A program made the translations under genes and the position numbers. 64,000 nucleotides of DNA from Stereum hirsutum FP-91666 SS1. Taxonomy: Eukaryota > Basidiomycota > Agaricomycetes > Russulales > Stereaceae. The DNA lies in the NCBI RefSeq assembly GCF_000264905.1, contig NW_006763145.1:1103113-1167112 (forward strand), given 5' to 3'. Below the pieces are notes generated by a model. The model saw only the letters and a program-made list of their open reading frames with translations. It had not been told where the DNA came from and ran no database searches. Positions 32,078 through 44,038 of this stretch are shown here, piece by piece; the stretch's first letter is position 1; each line of letters begins with the position of its first letter.

Positions 32078-33835
32078 TCACCCCATACCAAAGTCTTCCG
32101 CTTTATCGAACTCCTCCCAATCAGGTCCGTCATCGGGATCCTGCAGTACGTCAATCTGCATCACAGAGGACCGTAACCAGCTCAAATCGATCGGTGGGAT
32201 AGTACTGCATCCAGTAAACCGTAGTCTGGTCACCGGCGATCCCAATTCCTTCCTTCGTACCAGCAACTTCTTCAGCACCTCGAGGCGGGTGCGGCATTCG
32301 CCACCACCAAAGTAAGGTACTTCCCTCGACAGGTCCAGGTGCAGTATTTCGAGGAAATATAGCTGTGGAAAGAGCTCGACGCCCGTCTCATTCCCATCTT
32401 CGTCGATCTTAGCACGAGACATGTGCTTCAAAGTCTCTTCGTCTTCGAGGCGGAGACATGTGACGTTTGGAAGATGCTGAAGTATGATTTGTTTAGTCCA
32501 TAATTCAGGCACCCTGTCGTGGCACAACATCGCAAGAGTATTGACCTCTCGGCACGGAAGGGTATGAAGAAACGCATGGATGGTATCAACGCTATTTTCC
32601 TGCCATTTTATCTCCAAGTCGAGGCAGTTTCCGGAGAGCGATGGGGTATCTATCGAGTCGAGAATATCGTCCCCATTGCCGTGCCACGAGCTGTGAATAT
32701 AAATGCCCTGTCCCGAGGTGTAAATCGCGAGTTGCCGGAGGACTACGTGACGGTAAAAATGGTTCGCCAGTGCGGAAAAGACGGGAAGACAGTTAGAGGT
32801 CGAGGGACCCAAACCAGGGATGATCCTTGATATCTTCACTTCAGCAGTCTCTGGGACGGCTAGAATTCCCAGGAGAGAGGAGAATTCCATGGCAAATCCA
32901 CTGAAATTTAGAAGCTGGAGGTGGGGAAGGGATATTCGACGGCTTCTGGCAAACGCGAAGGGATCTTGCGTGGCACCGGCGTCGTTGAAAACGTCCCACA
33001 ATTTGAGGGTTTCGAGTTGTGGATTCCCGTCTAGGATTTCAAGTAAGGCGCTGTGGGGTACAGGGATGGGAGAATCGATGTCCTGCGCTATTTCCAAATG
33101 AGTGAGATCTCGGAAGGACAATAGCTTTAGTGGCCAATCGCTCGTTACTCGGCGAAGGTTGATGTGTCGCAGATTGGGAGTGGCGTTACCGAGGAAGTTT
33201 GGAGGAAGGGAGAAAGAGTTTCCAAGATCAATGGAATGGAGCATCGGTGTGGGCTGGGTCAAGGAGCTCGCGATCATGGATATTGGGTTGGTGGGGAAGT
33301 CCCACAGACGAATAGACTTCAGGTGATCGGCGTGACTTTCAATCGCTTGGGTGATAGTCTCGGGAAAAGGTATCGGGCCCTCCCATTGAAATGCAGGGAT
33401 GAACGAGGAATGTAAAGACAACGGCGTGGATCTCGCTCGTCCGAGTATCACGGAGAACCATACATGCCCAAGCCGGAATGTTGGCCTGCGCCATAGCGAT
33501 GATTGGCCTAGGGCCACTTGTCTCCAGTGACGGCATACATGTGTGACAGTGATCCATCCCAGGGGGGCCTCTCGTGTGTTTGCGAACTTCATTTCGAGTG
33601 GATCTTCATCGGCGAGAAAATCAAAGCATCGTGCAAGTATCTCCACAGGAAAGATGTGGATGTACGGTAAGCGATCAAGTTGCGCTTGGAACTCGCTTGC
33701 GACGCGCTGGAGAGTCGAAATTTCGATTTCGAGCCTTTGCCGTGTTACATTGAGTGACGCAGGATGTGGGTGTGCGAACACATCATTGTATTCGTTGAGT
33801 CGCGGCCGAGCAGCTTCATCCCAGTACGTATTCAC
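32078..33835 (-). CDS. F-box/LRR-like protein
   Basis: This single-exon gene encodes 585 residues. A short N-terminal coiled coil (about 31-53, TRQRLEIEISTLQRVASEF) precedes the F-box (about 60-110: HIFPVEILARCFDFL ... WITVTHVCRHWRQVALGQSSLW). The rest is an irregular leucine-rich array (LRHINLRRV, LKLLSFRDLTHLEI, LETLKLWDV, LQLLNFSGF) of the kind expanded in Agaricomycetes. By family knowledge it would bind Skp1 and recruit a substrate to an SCF ubiquitin ligase; the substrate is unknown. The promoter region continues beyond 33835. Confidence 0.88.
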   Translation of the reverse strand: MNTYWDEAARPRLNEYNDVFAHPHPASLNVTRQRLEIEISTLQRVASEFQAQLDRLPYIHIFPVEILARCFDFLADEDPLEMKFANTREAPLGWITVTHVCRHWRQVALGQSSLWRRPTFRLGHVWFSVILGRARSTPLSLHSSFIPAFQWEGPIPFPETITQAIESHADHLKSIRLWDFPTNPISMIASSLTQPTPMLHSIDLGNSFSLPPNFLGNATPNLRHINLRRVTSDWPLKLLSFRDLTHLEIAQDIDSPIPVPHSALLEILDGNPQLETLKLWDVFNDAGATQDPFAFARSRRISLPHLQLLNFSGFAMEFSSLLGILAVPETAEVKISRIIPGLGPSTSNCLPVFSALANHFYRHVVLRQLAIYTSGQGIYIHSSWHGNGDDILDSIDTPSLSGNCLDLEIKWQENSVDTIHAFLHTLPCREVNTLAMLCHDRVPELWTKQIILQHLPNVTCLRLEDEETLKHMSRAKIDEDGNETGVELFPQLYFLEILHLDLSREVPYFGGGECRTRLEVLKKLLVRRKELGSPVTRLRFTGCSTIPPIDLSWLRSSVMQIDVLQDPDDGPDWEEFDKAEDFGMG

Positions 33836-34566
33836 GATGCTGGGCAGAACGAAATAGTACTGTCAGAATACACATACCCCATGTGATGAGACAAAATTTC
33901 AACAGACTTGATGAAGTCGTCGTTTCCCGCGAAAGTAGTCATTTATAAAAACCACAAATTCAAGAAGACGGTAATTTCGGCGATCCGACCACTCTGAAGC
34001 GTGGTAATTATTGACAGGTCAGATTAGTTAGATATATTCGTAGTGTAGTTGCTTACCTGTGATCTTAGGTCCACTCCCTATCAATGGTCCTGAGATAAGT
34101 TAAGTACTAGGCACTGGATGCCTCGGCGCCTTTAGGCTCTATTAGTAACACTGGCACCCCTCAGAGGTTCAAGTTCGAAGGCGTGTATGCCATTTATTCG
34201 ACTCACCGTATGAATTATGGGTCGATTACAAATGCTTAGAAGATGATGACTCTCCAAGCCGTAGCGTTCAGCAAGGCAGGAGAGCAGCTGTGACGGCGTC
34301 GTTCGTGACTAGGAGTAAGTAGGAGACGATCACGTTCAACTTGCGATTTGCACGAAATTCAATCAGTGCCGGCACGTTCCGTAGCTCCGGTGCCACACAA
34401 ACGCCACACTGCTATTGCTACCGTACTCTACATGTATTAGTATCTCTCAAGGACTGCAAACCAGTCGCCTTAAGCAAGTAATTGTCAAGAGACAGTAACA
34501 GAGTGAAGAACAGGGATGAACCGTCTTGACGATTGATGCGTCTGGTTGGGAAGCTAGGCCTACAGC
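33836..34566. other. Intergenic, nothing recognised
   Basis: This 731-bp interval lies between the start of the F-box gene and the end of the MFS permease, both on the minus strand. A tRNA-like GGTTCAAGTTCGAA near 34170 was examined and rejected. No other feature is supported. Confidence 0.5.
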
Positions 34567-36559
34567 TCACACAAGAGAGCTGCCTCTCCGCTTCGCTAGC
34601 ATCATCCGGGAGATACCCAATATCGCTGACCCAGCCAAAATCACCGTCTTAAACATAGAAAGGAGCCCGGCAATGTCATCAGTAGTCATGACATTGTATA
34701 TCAATCCTTTTTGAGTCGGCATACCACATTGAATGCCACTGCTCTGGACCAGATGTAGTGAGGCGGATCCAGCAATGCTCCGCCGATGGGAGTGCCAGTG
34801 AGGAGAGCAATCCCGAAGAAAAACGCTGCAATACCGATGCGTATTCCGACTTCATTCGGACTGGTTGCGAATGAAGTAAGAGCCGGGTTGATCATTGAAA
34901 AGACTGTATATGTAGAAGTAGACATATTGTCGATTGGTCAACGTAGGCCGAGTCGAAAGGAGAAGTGAAGACTGTTACGAACATGCGCCTGAGAAGAATC
35001 CATACATAATTGCAAAGACGATGACTCCTCCGGAAGTCGGCGTTCGCAACATCACTGTGATGAGACACGCTGCAACTACAGTCGGAAGAAGCATGACTTG
35101 CGGTAAAATGTGAGAAACTTTTCCCTGTGCTAGTCCTAGAGGAAGCGATACACATACTGTTTAGGTTTCCCCAGCGGTCACCGAGAAAATTAGGTATCGT
35201 CCTTCCAAAAATCGAGGCAGTATTGAGGATTGTGATCTGATTACAGAAAACGTTTGGGAATACGCTATACAAGTGTCGAGGGATGGCTCACGGAATAAAA
35301 CGCTAAATTAGTAGACACTCCGTGGAGAACAGCGAACAATTGCAAGTAGAAGACTGTGGATTTCTCAGTCATTGAAATAAGGATAAAATGTGTCAGAATC
35401 GTAATTCTTACATGGGAAAAACATTCCCCAGAAGACAAGCCAACCCCTAGGGTACAAGAAAGCGGGGAGGTATGTCAGTTGCATTCAAATCGAATGAAAA
35501 GAATAAAATGTTCACCCAACGATACACAGTATATATGGCGTGTCGCTCAGAATAGAACGGAGAGACGGCGCTACATAATTAACTCTCTCCTTCCGACTCG
35601 GCAGGCGAGTTTTCATCAAGAGATTTGCAACGAGCAGAAGAACCAATGTGATAAACGCGACCGCTCTATATGGGATGAATAAATTTGATAAATTGGGTTA
35701 TCAGAGTATCAGAATGTTGATGTTAAGAACGTTCTCACCTGACTGCCCAAGCAAAACCTACACTACTGTTAATTAGATGGTTGAGCATTATAGGCCAGAT
35801 CACGCCGCCTAGAGAGGAGCCTGAGATGTTTTGAGCGTTCGATACATCGCTTCGACATAGAGCTCTCTCATGGCCCGCACCTGAGATTGCAATACCCTGG
35901 GCTAGTCCCCGTCTCCTTCGGAAATAATGTGAAATAACAGAGAGCGTTGGGATGAGCATGAATCCCGTGCCAATTCCCATACCCAGTCCTTGTGAAAGGA
36001 AAACCTGATAGTAATGATGTGGTTCCGTAATCGATACCATGAATAGGCTATTATTTAAGATCAGTAGATGCGATATAGAGAGTGTGTTCGTAACTCACGA
36101 GAAAGTGAACAGCACAGATCCAAAGGCCATGATATGATTAAAGTAGCCTTCGTCGAATAGTTTTCCAGCAGGAAGGCCTATGCAATAGAAAAGGCCGAAC
36201 TGCGCCGAGCCTATCCAGCTTATATCCGACGCCGATTCTTCGTTCAGGGAGATGCGCTTTCATTCTATCAGCCAAAGACGATAGCGCTCGAGTAAAGAAA
36301 TGTTACCGTATAATAGTCTTGAAAGACTCCAAAGCTCTGACTCATGCCTGTCGTGCAGAACAGAACCAGAAAGCTATAGTGTGTAATTCAGTAACCGCAC
36401 GTCGCCATTCTAGATAAAGTTGATGGGAACGAACCCTCCGAGTACAGTCATCCATCCTTGGAATCCTCCATCAGGAAAATCTAGGTCTGGTGACGTACCA
36501 CTGTCCTGAGACAGTGGTCCAATCTCCACCAGAGTCCCATTCTCGTCTTTCGCGGCCAT
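34567..36559 (-). CDS. MFS monocarboxylate-type permease
   Basis: This is a 12-TM transporter of the fungal monocarboxylate porter-like group (Mch/MCT family), likely in the plasma membrane. The start is MAAKDENGTLVEIG at 36559, followed by DFPDGGFQGWMTVLGG, the typical N-terminus of the group. Further segments are ESASDISWIGSAQFGLFYCIGLPAGKLFDEGYF, YYQVFLSQGLGMGIGTGFMLIPTL, SHYFRRRRGLAQGIAISG and SSLGGVIWPIMLNHLI, then FGRTIPNFLGDRWG and PPHYIWSRAVAFNV. The last exon encodes TVILAGSAILGISRMML and ends at 34567; a TGA reached at 34701 by reading through the last intron is not the real end. Many short introns are present. The substrate is undetermined; most fungal members do not carry monocarboxylates. 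Confidence 0.82.
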
Positions 36560-38053
36560 AGACACGAACTCAGTCGGTGGTATTTGGGCGGGAGATATGT
36601 TGGAAAGCTAGAGAGAAGAGCCTTGGGATAGGTGGAGATGACTGACAAGTCAGAAAACTTCCGCTAGCGTCTACGATCTTCTGGAAGATGGCGATGAGCG
36701 TGCGATGGCAGGCAACTGTGAAGTCGAGGTGGGCGCAGGAATAACGTGGTGCTCTTAAGAGCATAGGTGCCCTCGTATAGCGATTCCGCTTCCGCGGTAG
36801 TCTGCTAGGAATATGATGGAATACCGTAATAGCCTACATGCCGTGTGAGTACGTCTACAGCGTGGGAGGTGCAGTATAAATTTACTGCTGTGAGTCGTGT
36901 TCGAATCTCGTCTTCTTTACTCCGACGGCCATAGACAAGCCGAGCGTTGGAACCTATTGGAGAGCAGGAAGAAGCCCGAACTGGTGCGAACTTCTTCGAG
37001 GTTGATCACGAGGGAAGTAGGCAGTAGAGAAGAAAACGAACGGTTTCGGCATAGGTAGTATCTGAACGACAACGGGGAGTGCTGCCTCCAGCCTCAGCTC
37101 ATAAGCATTACATCCAGCAAACTGACATTCTCTCAGCTCGGAAATGATGATCTCGAAGGGGCAGAGTCAGATGATGGTCGTGACATCGCCAGAGTTTCAT
37201 TGCGAAGGTAGTGAAATTGCGAAGCGAAAGAGCATGGAACTGAGGAGCGAAGACCTAGATACGAAAGATGAATCTTCCAGCTATGACTGTAAGATGTGGT
37301 GGAACCCAGTAGTAACAGTGGCAGTGTAACACACCTCAAAAACTTACATAACAAATCGGTCGGGGAGTGACAACCGCCCGAGCTTTGGCAGTGGCCTACG
37401 TAGATGACTTTGGCGGACTGACTGTTGAGCGTCGCATCATAAAGTAGTAATAATGCTGTTTGACGATTGAGTACGAGCTTGGTACGAGCACCCAGAGCAA
37501 GATAATAAAAAGAGGTCAAGGTTGCATTCAAGTCCGCTGCCGGCTTCGTCCGCGTCACCATGAATCGGCGCTTTCCGGAGTGTCAATACTGGCGATGTGG
37601 CCCAGCGTGAAAAGAGTGCCAGAAGATGGAGGCCTCCCTGGTAGGTTTTCTGAAACTCATGCATCACGACGGTAAAAAATCTCTGGGGCTATCGATTTCA
37701 TGAAGCCGGCATTAGAAGAGCATTTAACTAGATACGGGTCAATCGGACGACCCTCGAAAAAGACCCCAGGAATAGCGAATCATGAAGAGTAACACCAACA
37801 TGGCAATACCGTTATTCGAGATATGAATCAAGATAGCAAAGACGACGAGACAAATGTGTAACCCACTCTGCTGACCACATGTAGGAACCATATTCGATGT
37901 ATATAGCGACCAGTAATCACTCGCAATAAAATATCCGTACAGTCGATCGCTTGCCACGATAAATATCCCAAGTTCAAGGTGATGTGGGCTGCATGGGTTC
38001 CGAATTAGTACTTCCCGAGTCAAATGGCTATACATGATGACCTTACTGCTATT
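36560..38053. other. Intergenic, no gene supported
   Basis: The minus-strand frame 37739-38035 encodes a hydrophobic peptide (HICLVVFAILIHIS, AMLVLLFMIRYSW) and might be a relic of a membrane protein, but no splice model connects it. The frames at 37133-37675 on both strands look non-coding. Confidence 0.4.
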
Positions 38054-39773
38054 TCATTCTCTCTCTGCTTTATGTTCACCATCAACCGCCTCTTTGCCGT
38101 CGTAGAAGGAGGATTCGCCAGGACCGACACAATCCGACGCTGCTTCAATGTCTCCAGCCCCACCTCTGTCGTACGAGATCACTGAATGATTGGCCATTCC
38201 CGTTGAGCCTGAAGACGCATGTGTGCTGCTGTGAGGCATTGATGCCAGTCTATATGATGGAGCCTCTATCGTTTCCTGGGGGTAAAAAACTGTACTGAGA
38301 CACACGCTCGACCTCTGTGACGTTGAACCTGCCTGAGTCGTGCGAATGTGTAGGCTGATGGCGTTTTTATTGTGACGACTCAGCTTGCTCGGGCCAAATG
38401 GACCCCGTGAGTTAAACCTAGGTGAATATGAGATCATCAGTGTGAACAGCACGACAGGTGAGAGTGAAGGCTCACGAAGCCATGAGTGAATTAGAATAAA
38501 CTGAAAGGGGGATATTGTGAGACAAGAACAGCGTGGCTTCGAGCGGTGGGAACGACCTACCTTTGGGGTAGAATGCAGTTATCGAGGAAAAAATCGCTGT
38601 AGGAAAGGCGATCAATCAAATAGGAGAATTACGGATAGAAAGGCTGGTTTACCAGTGCGCGGGATCACGATAGACTTTAACCGAAATGAAATCAGGTAAT
38701 TATTCAGACCTGCAAGTATATAACAGAGGAACTTACCGTAACCATTATGCTCACAGCCATGATGCTATCAAGGAAGAGTTAGTCCTCGGCCACGAACATT
38801 CGCGTAACTTGTGTCTTACGCTGTGACCATGCCGCTCTCTGGTGACAGTTAGATATATTGCATCAATGACACGGCGAGCATTGGTAAGTGTGAAGAGCAT
38901 GACATACCGATGGTCCAACGAACTATAGTTGTAATTGCGTCGTTCGTGCTGACATCAAGAGAGTTAGGTACATGGCCAGGAATACTTACAATGCATATAC
39001 CTTCTGGCAGCGGTGCGTTTTTTGTACAGACAATAGCACAGCGAGCTGGTGTTGATGATGTCAATGGAGACGTCTAGGGCTGCCGTCACAATGGCGGCTC
39101 GATAGATATTATCTTGATATGGGTGTTTGGCAGTGGCCAGAGCATAGGCACAGTACGTTGATCCAACTACTTCGAGCAGAGAACCGGTCCAAGCTACTAC
39201 ACTGATCACGACCCATCCTGATAGGGTGTACAAGCGATAGGAATAGTATGCCTAAGCGATGAGAGGACGATTCGAAAGGCGGTATTATATGAGTATCAGA
39301 GATTTCGCTGGGAAAGACCTAATACCTACTTGTACGAGAGCGGTGATTACTCCGTGCACTACCAGAGAGTAGTCCAACGTCCAATAGCTTCGTGTAAGGC
39401 CGCTTGGGTTGCCGTAATTGGTTACATTCAACTGGTATTGATATGCCCAGAACATGATACTGTGGATAGTTTCTAGAGTCCTATCACTCGAAACTGTGTG
39501 AGCAAAGAGCTGTGAGGATACATAGAGCAAACAAGTTCTCACCACACTGAGACAACCTGTATAATATATGATAACTGAGTTATATCCGTCCTCAGTCCAG
39601 GAATGAAGACGCCCACTCACCAGATAACGGATAATCTGTCTGTCCTGAAAGCCGCTTCTCCAATACACGAAGACCTGAGCACAGCTAATAGCATAGAGAA
39701 AGGTTGATATAATGATAGATATATCAAGTCCGGCGAGATCAGCAATTTCGTTGGAGGACAAGGATTGGTCCAT
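38054..39773 (-). CDS. DUF6534-like seven-TM membrane protein
   Basis: This is an Agaricomycete-type multi-span membrane protein of unknown function. It starts MDQSLSSNEIADLAGLDIS at 39773; a second in-frame ATG lies at 39809. Hydrophobic exons follow: ISTFLYAISCAQVFVYW (TM1), SIMFWAYQYQLN, LDYSLVVHGVITALVQ, YRLYTLSGWVVISVVAW and NIYRAAIVTAALDVSIDIINTSSLCYCL with KKRTA. Past several small exons the tail reads through FNSRGPFG to a Ser/Thr-rich cytosolic C-terminus ending at 38054. The pattern (a run of TM helices, YRLYTLS after TM3, a NSR-type element after the last TM, a disordered tail) is that of the DUF6534 group. Some middle exon boundaries (38470-38960) are unresolved. Confidence 0.7.
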
Positions 39774-41020
39774 GACAGAGTATTGGCTCGGTGCTACATC
39801 CCGTCTCATTGAAACATGACGCTATATAAGAAGAAATCGCAAGCTCAATGTAACCGCAATGAGTTTTGGAGAATCTCGGGAACGTCGGTCACAGAGCTTG
39901 GTTGAATGTACGAATTCACCCATCTGTCGAGGTGCACACCGGAGGCTTCAGATAGGGGCCATAGACCGCTATTCGAGCTTGAACCGAAACAAAGTAACAC
40001 AGACATTTGAACAGGTAAGGTCTTTCAGCATGTATGCTCGCAGTCAGGTAGGCTCCTGCGGTGATGCCGAATGCGGTACTTACCTGAAGTTTCGCGCATG
40101 ATGGGCAAACAGGCATAGTGAATGAATCAATTGGCGCTAGATATGATATTTATGTCTCAAGCACGGCGTCTTTGTCCTTAACGCGAGTGTGTTCCCCGAG
40201 ATCCTCCAGGGATGAAGCGGCAGTTCTATTTGCCTCGAACACTAGATAATGCCAGGGTCCAGATGCAGGAATACTGAAAACATCGCTGACAAACGGTCGA
40301 CAACTCGCCGCTGCGCAGTCGTACCGTTAATTCAGCATCACCGACGATACCGCATGCTCTTCAATAAGAAGCGCAAGTCTAGGTGTCGCCTGGAATGAGA
40401 ATTGTCATGAGGAGTCGGTATAGAGTCGCCATGCATGCCTTCTGTCGCAGAAACCACTGCGAACCATTGTCGTCGAGTCTTAAGCTCAGATAGTTACGAA
40501 GCGATTAGTGGCGGTAAGGCATGCAAAGCGGAGTTGAACTCTAAGAGACTCAGGGAAGACAAGTAACGCAGGCGGACGTGGGTAGATAGTGTGAGGAACG
40601 ACCAATTTCAATTGAGAGCGGGCTTGACACCTGAACACGAACAAACACGAACAAACAACCAGCCCGGCCTCGCCCGGCCCGCGGCGCCACAATTTCCTTG
40701 TGTTTGCTCTCTTCCTAAGATCCGTCTCCATCACGAAAGATTTCAAACCCCCTGGATATTTCCGCCAAATAACATATGGCATAAAATACGAGTGTCTCAC
40801 ACCTTTCTGATGGATTTCAATAATACAGCGCCAGTGCCCAGATCAATATTAGACCGGTGCGGGATTGATGTGGGAACCTGCCGTTACTCGCTTGGTTTAG
40901 AAGAGGAGTGAGCAAGTGAGAAGAGGAAAGACGAGACGAGACACAAGCAGCACGCGAGGTCCCGAAAAAGCACGAGTATAAAGACCTCGCATCGGTCACA
41001 CGCGTTCCAACGCTCACCCC
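39774..41020. other. Intergenic, with a TATA-like element at its right end
   Basis: I see no supported gene. The motif TATAAAG at 40977-40983 lies about 40 bp before the ATG at 41021 and fits a promoter for the disrupted plus-strand gene that follows. Confidence 0.4.
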
Positions 41021-41641
41021 ATGGAGACCTCACCCCCGCCCACGGGCCTCAAACATGCTGAGCCCATGGCTAGCCATCCGTTCCAGCTACCTCTTTCCAT
41101 TTCACAGAAAGAGATTGGCAACTTCCGCGCGGAGGGGGCGGTAGGCTCATACACGAATACCGTCCGCCGTCGCATTCCAACATACAAGCAATCATCAAGT
41201 CCACGAAAGACAATATTGACTCAGGGCACTGGCCAAAATACTTGCCATAAGTAAGCATCGTGAATTCTGGTTTTCGCCAAGATATTGATGAGCCTTGCAC
41301 GATGCCACTAGGATGAATCTCTCGTCACCAAAGCTTACCCCAACGTCACCCCTTTTGAGAAGGCCATCACCACCACTCTAACAATGCGCCTCTCCCCAGT
41401 CCATGGCTTTACCACCGAGGCAACATTCAAAACATCCAACGGCGAAGCAACTTTACTCCCGAGCGGATTGCAGCTGTTCGATCCCGCGGACGACTTCGTT
41501 GCGGTCCCGGAGGAAACCTCAGCTACTGTTTGGCGAATGCCAGGCGGTAGGTCCTTCGGGATACAGAGGCAGACAGGGTTCTCTTTACGCTCGGTTGGAC
41601 GTGGGAGGTACATGTCGAGACGTAGGGTGTCACGAAGTTAG
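41021..41641 (+). pseudogene. Disrupted gene of unknown family
   Basis: Coding-like peptide continues through different frames. From the ATG at 41021 the frame reads ISQKEIGNFRAEG ... RRRIPTYKQ. The apparent continuation AIIKSTKDNIDSGHWPKYLP (about 41190-41248) is in another frame and ends at a TAA. DESLVTKAYPNVTPFEKAI ... MRLSPVHGFTTEATFKTSNGEATLLPSG (from about 41312) runs in an open frame to a stop at 41639-41641. The third block may follow a CTAG acceptor, but no phase-consistent GT-AG intron joins the first two blocks. A small deletion in a once functional gene explains this best; unrecognised introns are the alternative. I do not recognise the family. Confidence 0.4.
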
Positions 41642-42710
41642 CCAATATATGTAACCTTCTTTTGGGAGGACAATCCTCAAGCTTGGCTCTGTCCTGCGCA
41701 CAACTGGAAACATTACTGGTGTTCGATGTCGTCGAAGTCTCGAAGACAATGTTACTCCATGCTAGTCATCACATAGAACGAAGCCATCTCGCTCTCGAAC
41801 AAACGGATAAAGCATCGAGGGTACCTGTTCTGCTCGAGCTCGAGGCTCATGAATACAACCTAATAACCTTACTCTACCGGGCCGTCTGGACTACAATGGG
41901 CTTCTGAGGACAAACAGGGGAACTGAGGACCAAGCTGAGCGATCCGCCCTCGTGATTAAATTCACGAGGGTAAAAGTGGCCAATATCGGATCGCAATTGA
42001 AGGCACAGCAGATCCAGGCGATCGAAGGAGAGTTGGACATTGAATGATGCGCAACTCAAGCTCAAGCTTTCCAGGTCCAGTGTCTACGCCTTTAAATGCA
42101 ATTTATGCTGTACCCGGTGTTAGAGCACGAACAGGGACAAGGTACCAAGTGCTGTATGATCGGTGCCAGGATGGGATCTTCCGGACCTAGATAAATGTTC
42201 TGAACGCAAAGGGAAGGGGGAAGAAAGAGCGAAACACCGATGCTCACGTTTCCTATCCACATCAGGTGGGCTACCACAAACGACTGAAAGAGCAGTGCTA
42301 TTCACGTTTTGTCCAGAAATGCGGATGTGTCTACGTCGAGGAGATAGACCTGCAGCACACAGTATTTACTTACGTATCGTTCACAGAGGCTCAACTTCGG
42401 ATGCATCACGGAAGAAGTCTCATGACATGAAAGACCGTCGTTTATATGCTGACACCGTAGATCGATGGCCAAACAAAGAGAGGGCTATATCCAACAATCA
42501 TGATTAACCTTGATTCACCTGCTCAGCGTACACCGTTGCGCGCAGGACGATATAATACATCAGCGATTGAGGGTACATGGCCAAAGGTTTCGGATATATC
42601 GCGCAAGGGGATGGACGCAGAGGGCGAAGTTCGATTGTGAGGGAATGCCGAAGACTTCACAGAGACAAAGATGATAGGAAACGAGGCCAAGATGTATCGA
42701 GTGGATTGGA
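41642..42710. other. Intergenic, nothing firmly recognised
   Basis: A plus-strand frame at 41662-41907 (helical, LETLLVFDVVEVSKTMLLHAS) may belong to the disrupted gene upstream, but no link is supported. The right part is the 3' flank of TMA7. Confidence 0.35.
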
Positions 42711-43185
42711 CTATTTCTTTCCAGACCTAGGTATGTCATCAGCCATCGTACACATCGTCGACAGACTTTCTCTTCTAGTGCAGAACTCTTGAAGCAGAAG
42801 GATGTACTCACTTCTTGATCCCACCACCGGGTGCACCACCTACAAGGACAAAACAAACGATGAAGCCACAAATCACATTTGGCAGCAGAGGAAAACATAC
42901 CCTTCAACGCTAAAACACAGTAATCCGATGGCATCAGAGCTCATTCGCACCGTTAGATGACCGTAAGAGCACGCACCTTTCTCCCTAGCAGCCTTTAACG
43001 CAGCCTCCTCCTGCTTTTTCTTGTCCTTGGCCGCAGCCTCGTCCTCGTCTACTTCTTTCTTCTCCTTCTTTGGCGCCTACTCCCCACAACCCAGGTCTTC
43101 AGCATCGATCGAAGTATCGTACAGAAAGAAAAGGGAGGAAACGGACCTTGAGAGGCTTCAGCTTTCCGCCTTGACGTCCAGACAT
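42711..43185 (-). CDS. TMA7: Translation machinery-associated protein 7
   Basis: This small, highly basic protein is associated with ribosomes (yeast Tma7, human CCDC72/TMA7). Five tiny exons (43185-43147, 43076-42977, 42909-42901, 42839-42812, 42726-42711) total 192 nt, or 63 residues. The sequence starts MSGRQGGKLKPLKAPKKEKK, passes an acidic/basic helix (VDEDEAAAKDKKKQEEAALKA) and ends GGAPGGGIKKSGKK, the conserved tail of the family; its length matches too. The third exon is only 9 nt and encodes the ALK before GGAPG. Every junction is GT-AG and the phase is unbroken. No single open frame shows this gene, and it is easily missed by automatic prediction. Confidence 0.92.
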
Positions 43186-44038
43186 CGTTCAGTGCTCGTG
43201 GTGAAGTGTAAAGGATGCGATCGGTGTGGCCAGATGTGGCCTCCTTGTTTGTCTAAGGAAAGATCTTATCTTATCGCTGTCGTTATAGATCGCCATGTAT
43301 TCCCACAGGTCCGATGATCCTGCTCACGAACTCGGTCTCCGACCACAAACACCCAAACGGTCTGACTAACGGAAAGAAAAATCTAGTCTAGCAGTCCAGA
43401 CTGAGGTGTCTTTATCAGATCGCTGTATGCTGATAAACCAACAATTCGGAAGTATTTACCAGCGCAGAGATGCGAACGACGAAAGTCCGAGTCTTTCACC
43501 TGCTTTCGACCATTCTGTCTGCCTCTGGACAGTTCCGAGTCGTCCTCGCATCTTCTCAGTTCACCATGGCTCCTGAACCAGCGCAGACAATATTGCATAA
43601 TGCACCGGGTCATCACGGTGACATAGAGTCGCTCCGTATTGAACCTTGGAAAGTTGAGCTTTCCAGCGATTGGGATGTGAGTCTCTCCACGATTGAACAT
43701 CATGGGCGAAACGTTTCTGGCACGGCAGCTCTGGACTTCCAGTACCGCACGCATGTTACCCACTATTTGATCACTCGTTTCAAGTGGAGAGAATTCTACT
43801 GACACGTTTTGCCTATGTCATGACAGGTCCTGGGTCCATTTCCCATCCACGCTCGAGAGCAACATTTCTTGTCGCCCGCATTTCCTCTGGTCAACCGTGA
43901 GCCTTCATTAACATGCTCCTACTAAGAATATACCATGCTTTTACCCCATACAAGTATCAAACGAATGGGTCACGCTTTCACTTTTTCTACTCTTCCTTTA
44001 TTTCTATATTTCGTCGCAAACATAACACGCTAACCGCC
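43186..44038. other. Divergent promoter region
   Basis: This interval separates TMA7 (-) from the S9-type hydrolase (+) and holds both promoters. Overlapping open frames at 43383-43805 on both strands show no domain. Confidence 0.45.

Noticed and set aside
34108..34175. tRNA-like segment with a 7-bp acceptor-like stem (GCGCCTT/AAGGCGT) and GGTTCAAGTTCGAA
   Set aside because: Only about 59 nt between the ends, no D or anticodon arm, and the T arm does not pair properly.
36885..36925. GTTCGAATC motif resembling a tRNA T arm
   Set aside because: The flanking bases do not form a five-pair stem and no cloverleaf can be drawn upstream.
37739..38035. Hydrophobic minus-strand open frame that might be a membrane protein exon
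   Set aside because: No start, splice partners or family motif link it to the neighbouring DUF6534-like gene.
43383..43805. Overlapping open frames on both strands between TMA7 and the hydrolase
   Set aside because: No recognisable domain and no splice extension; more likely promoter DNA.
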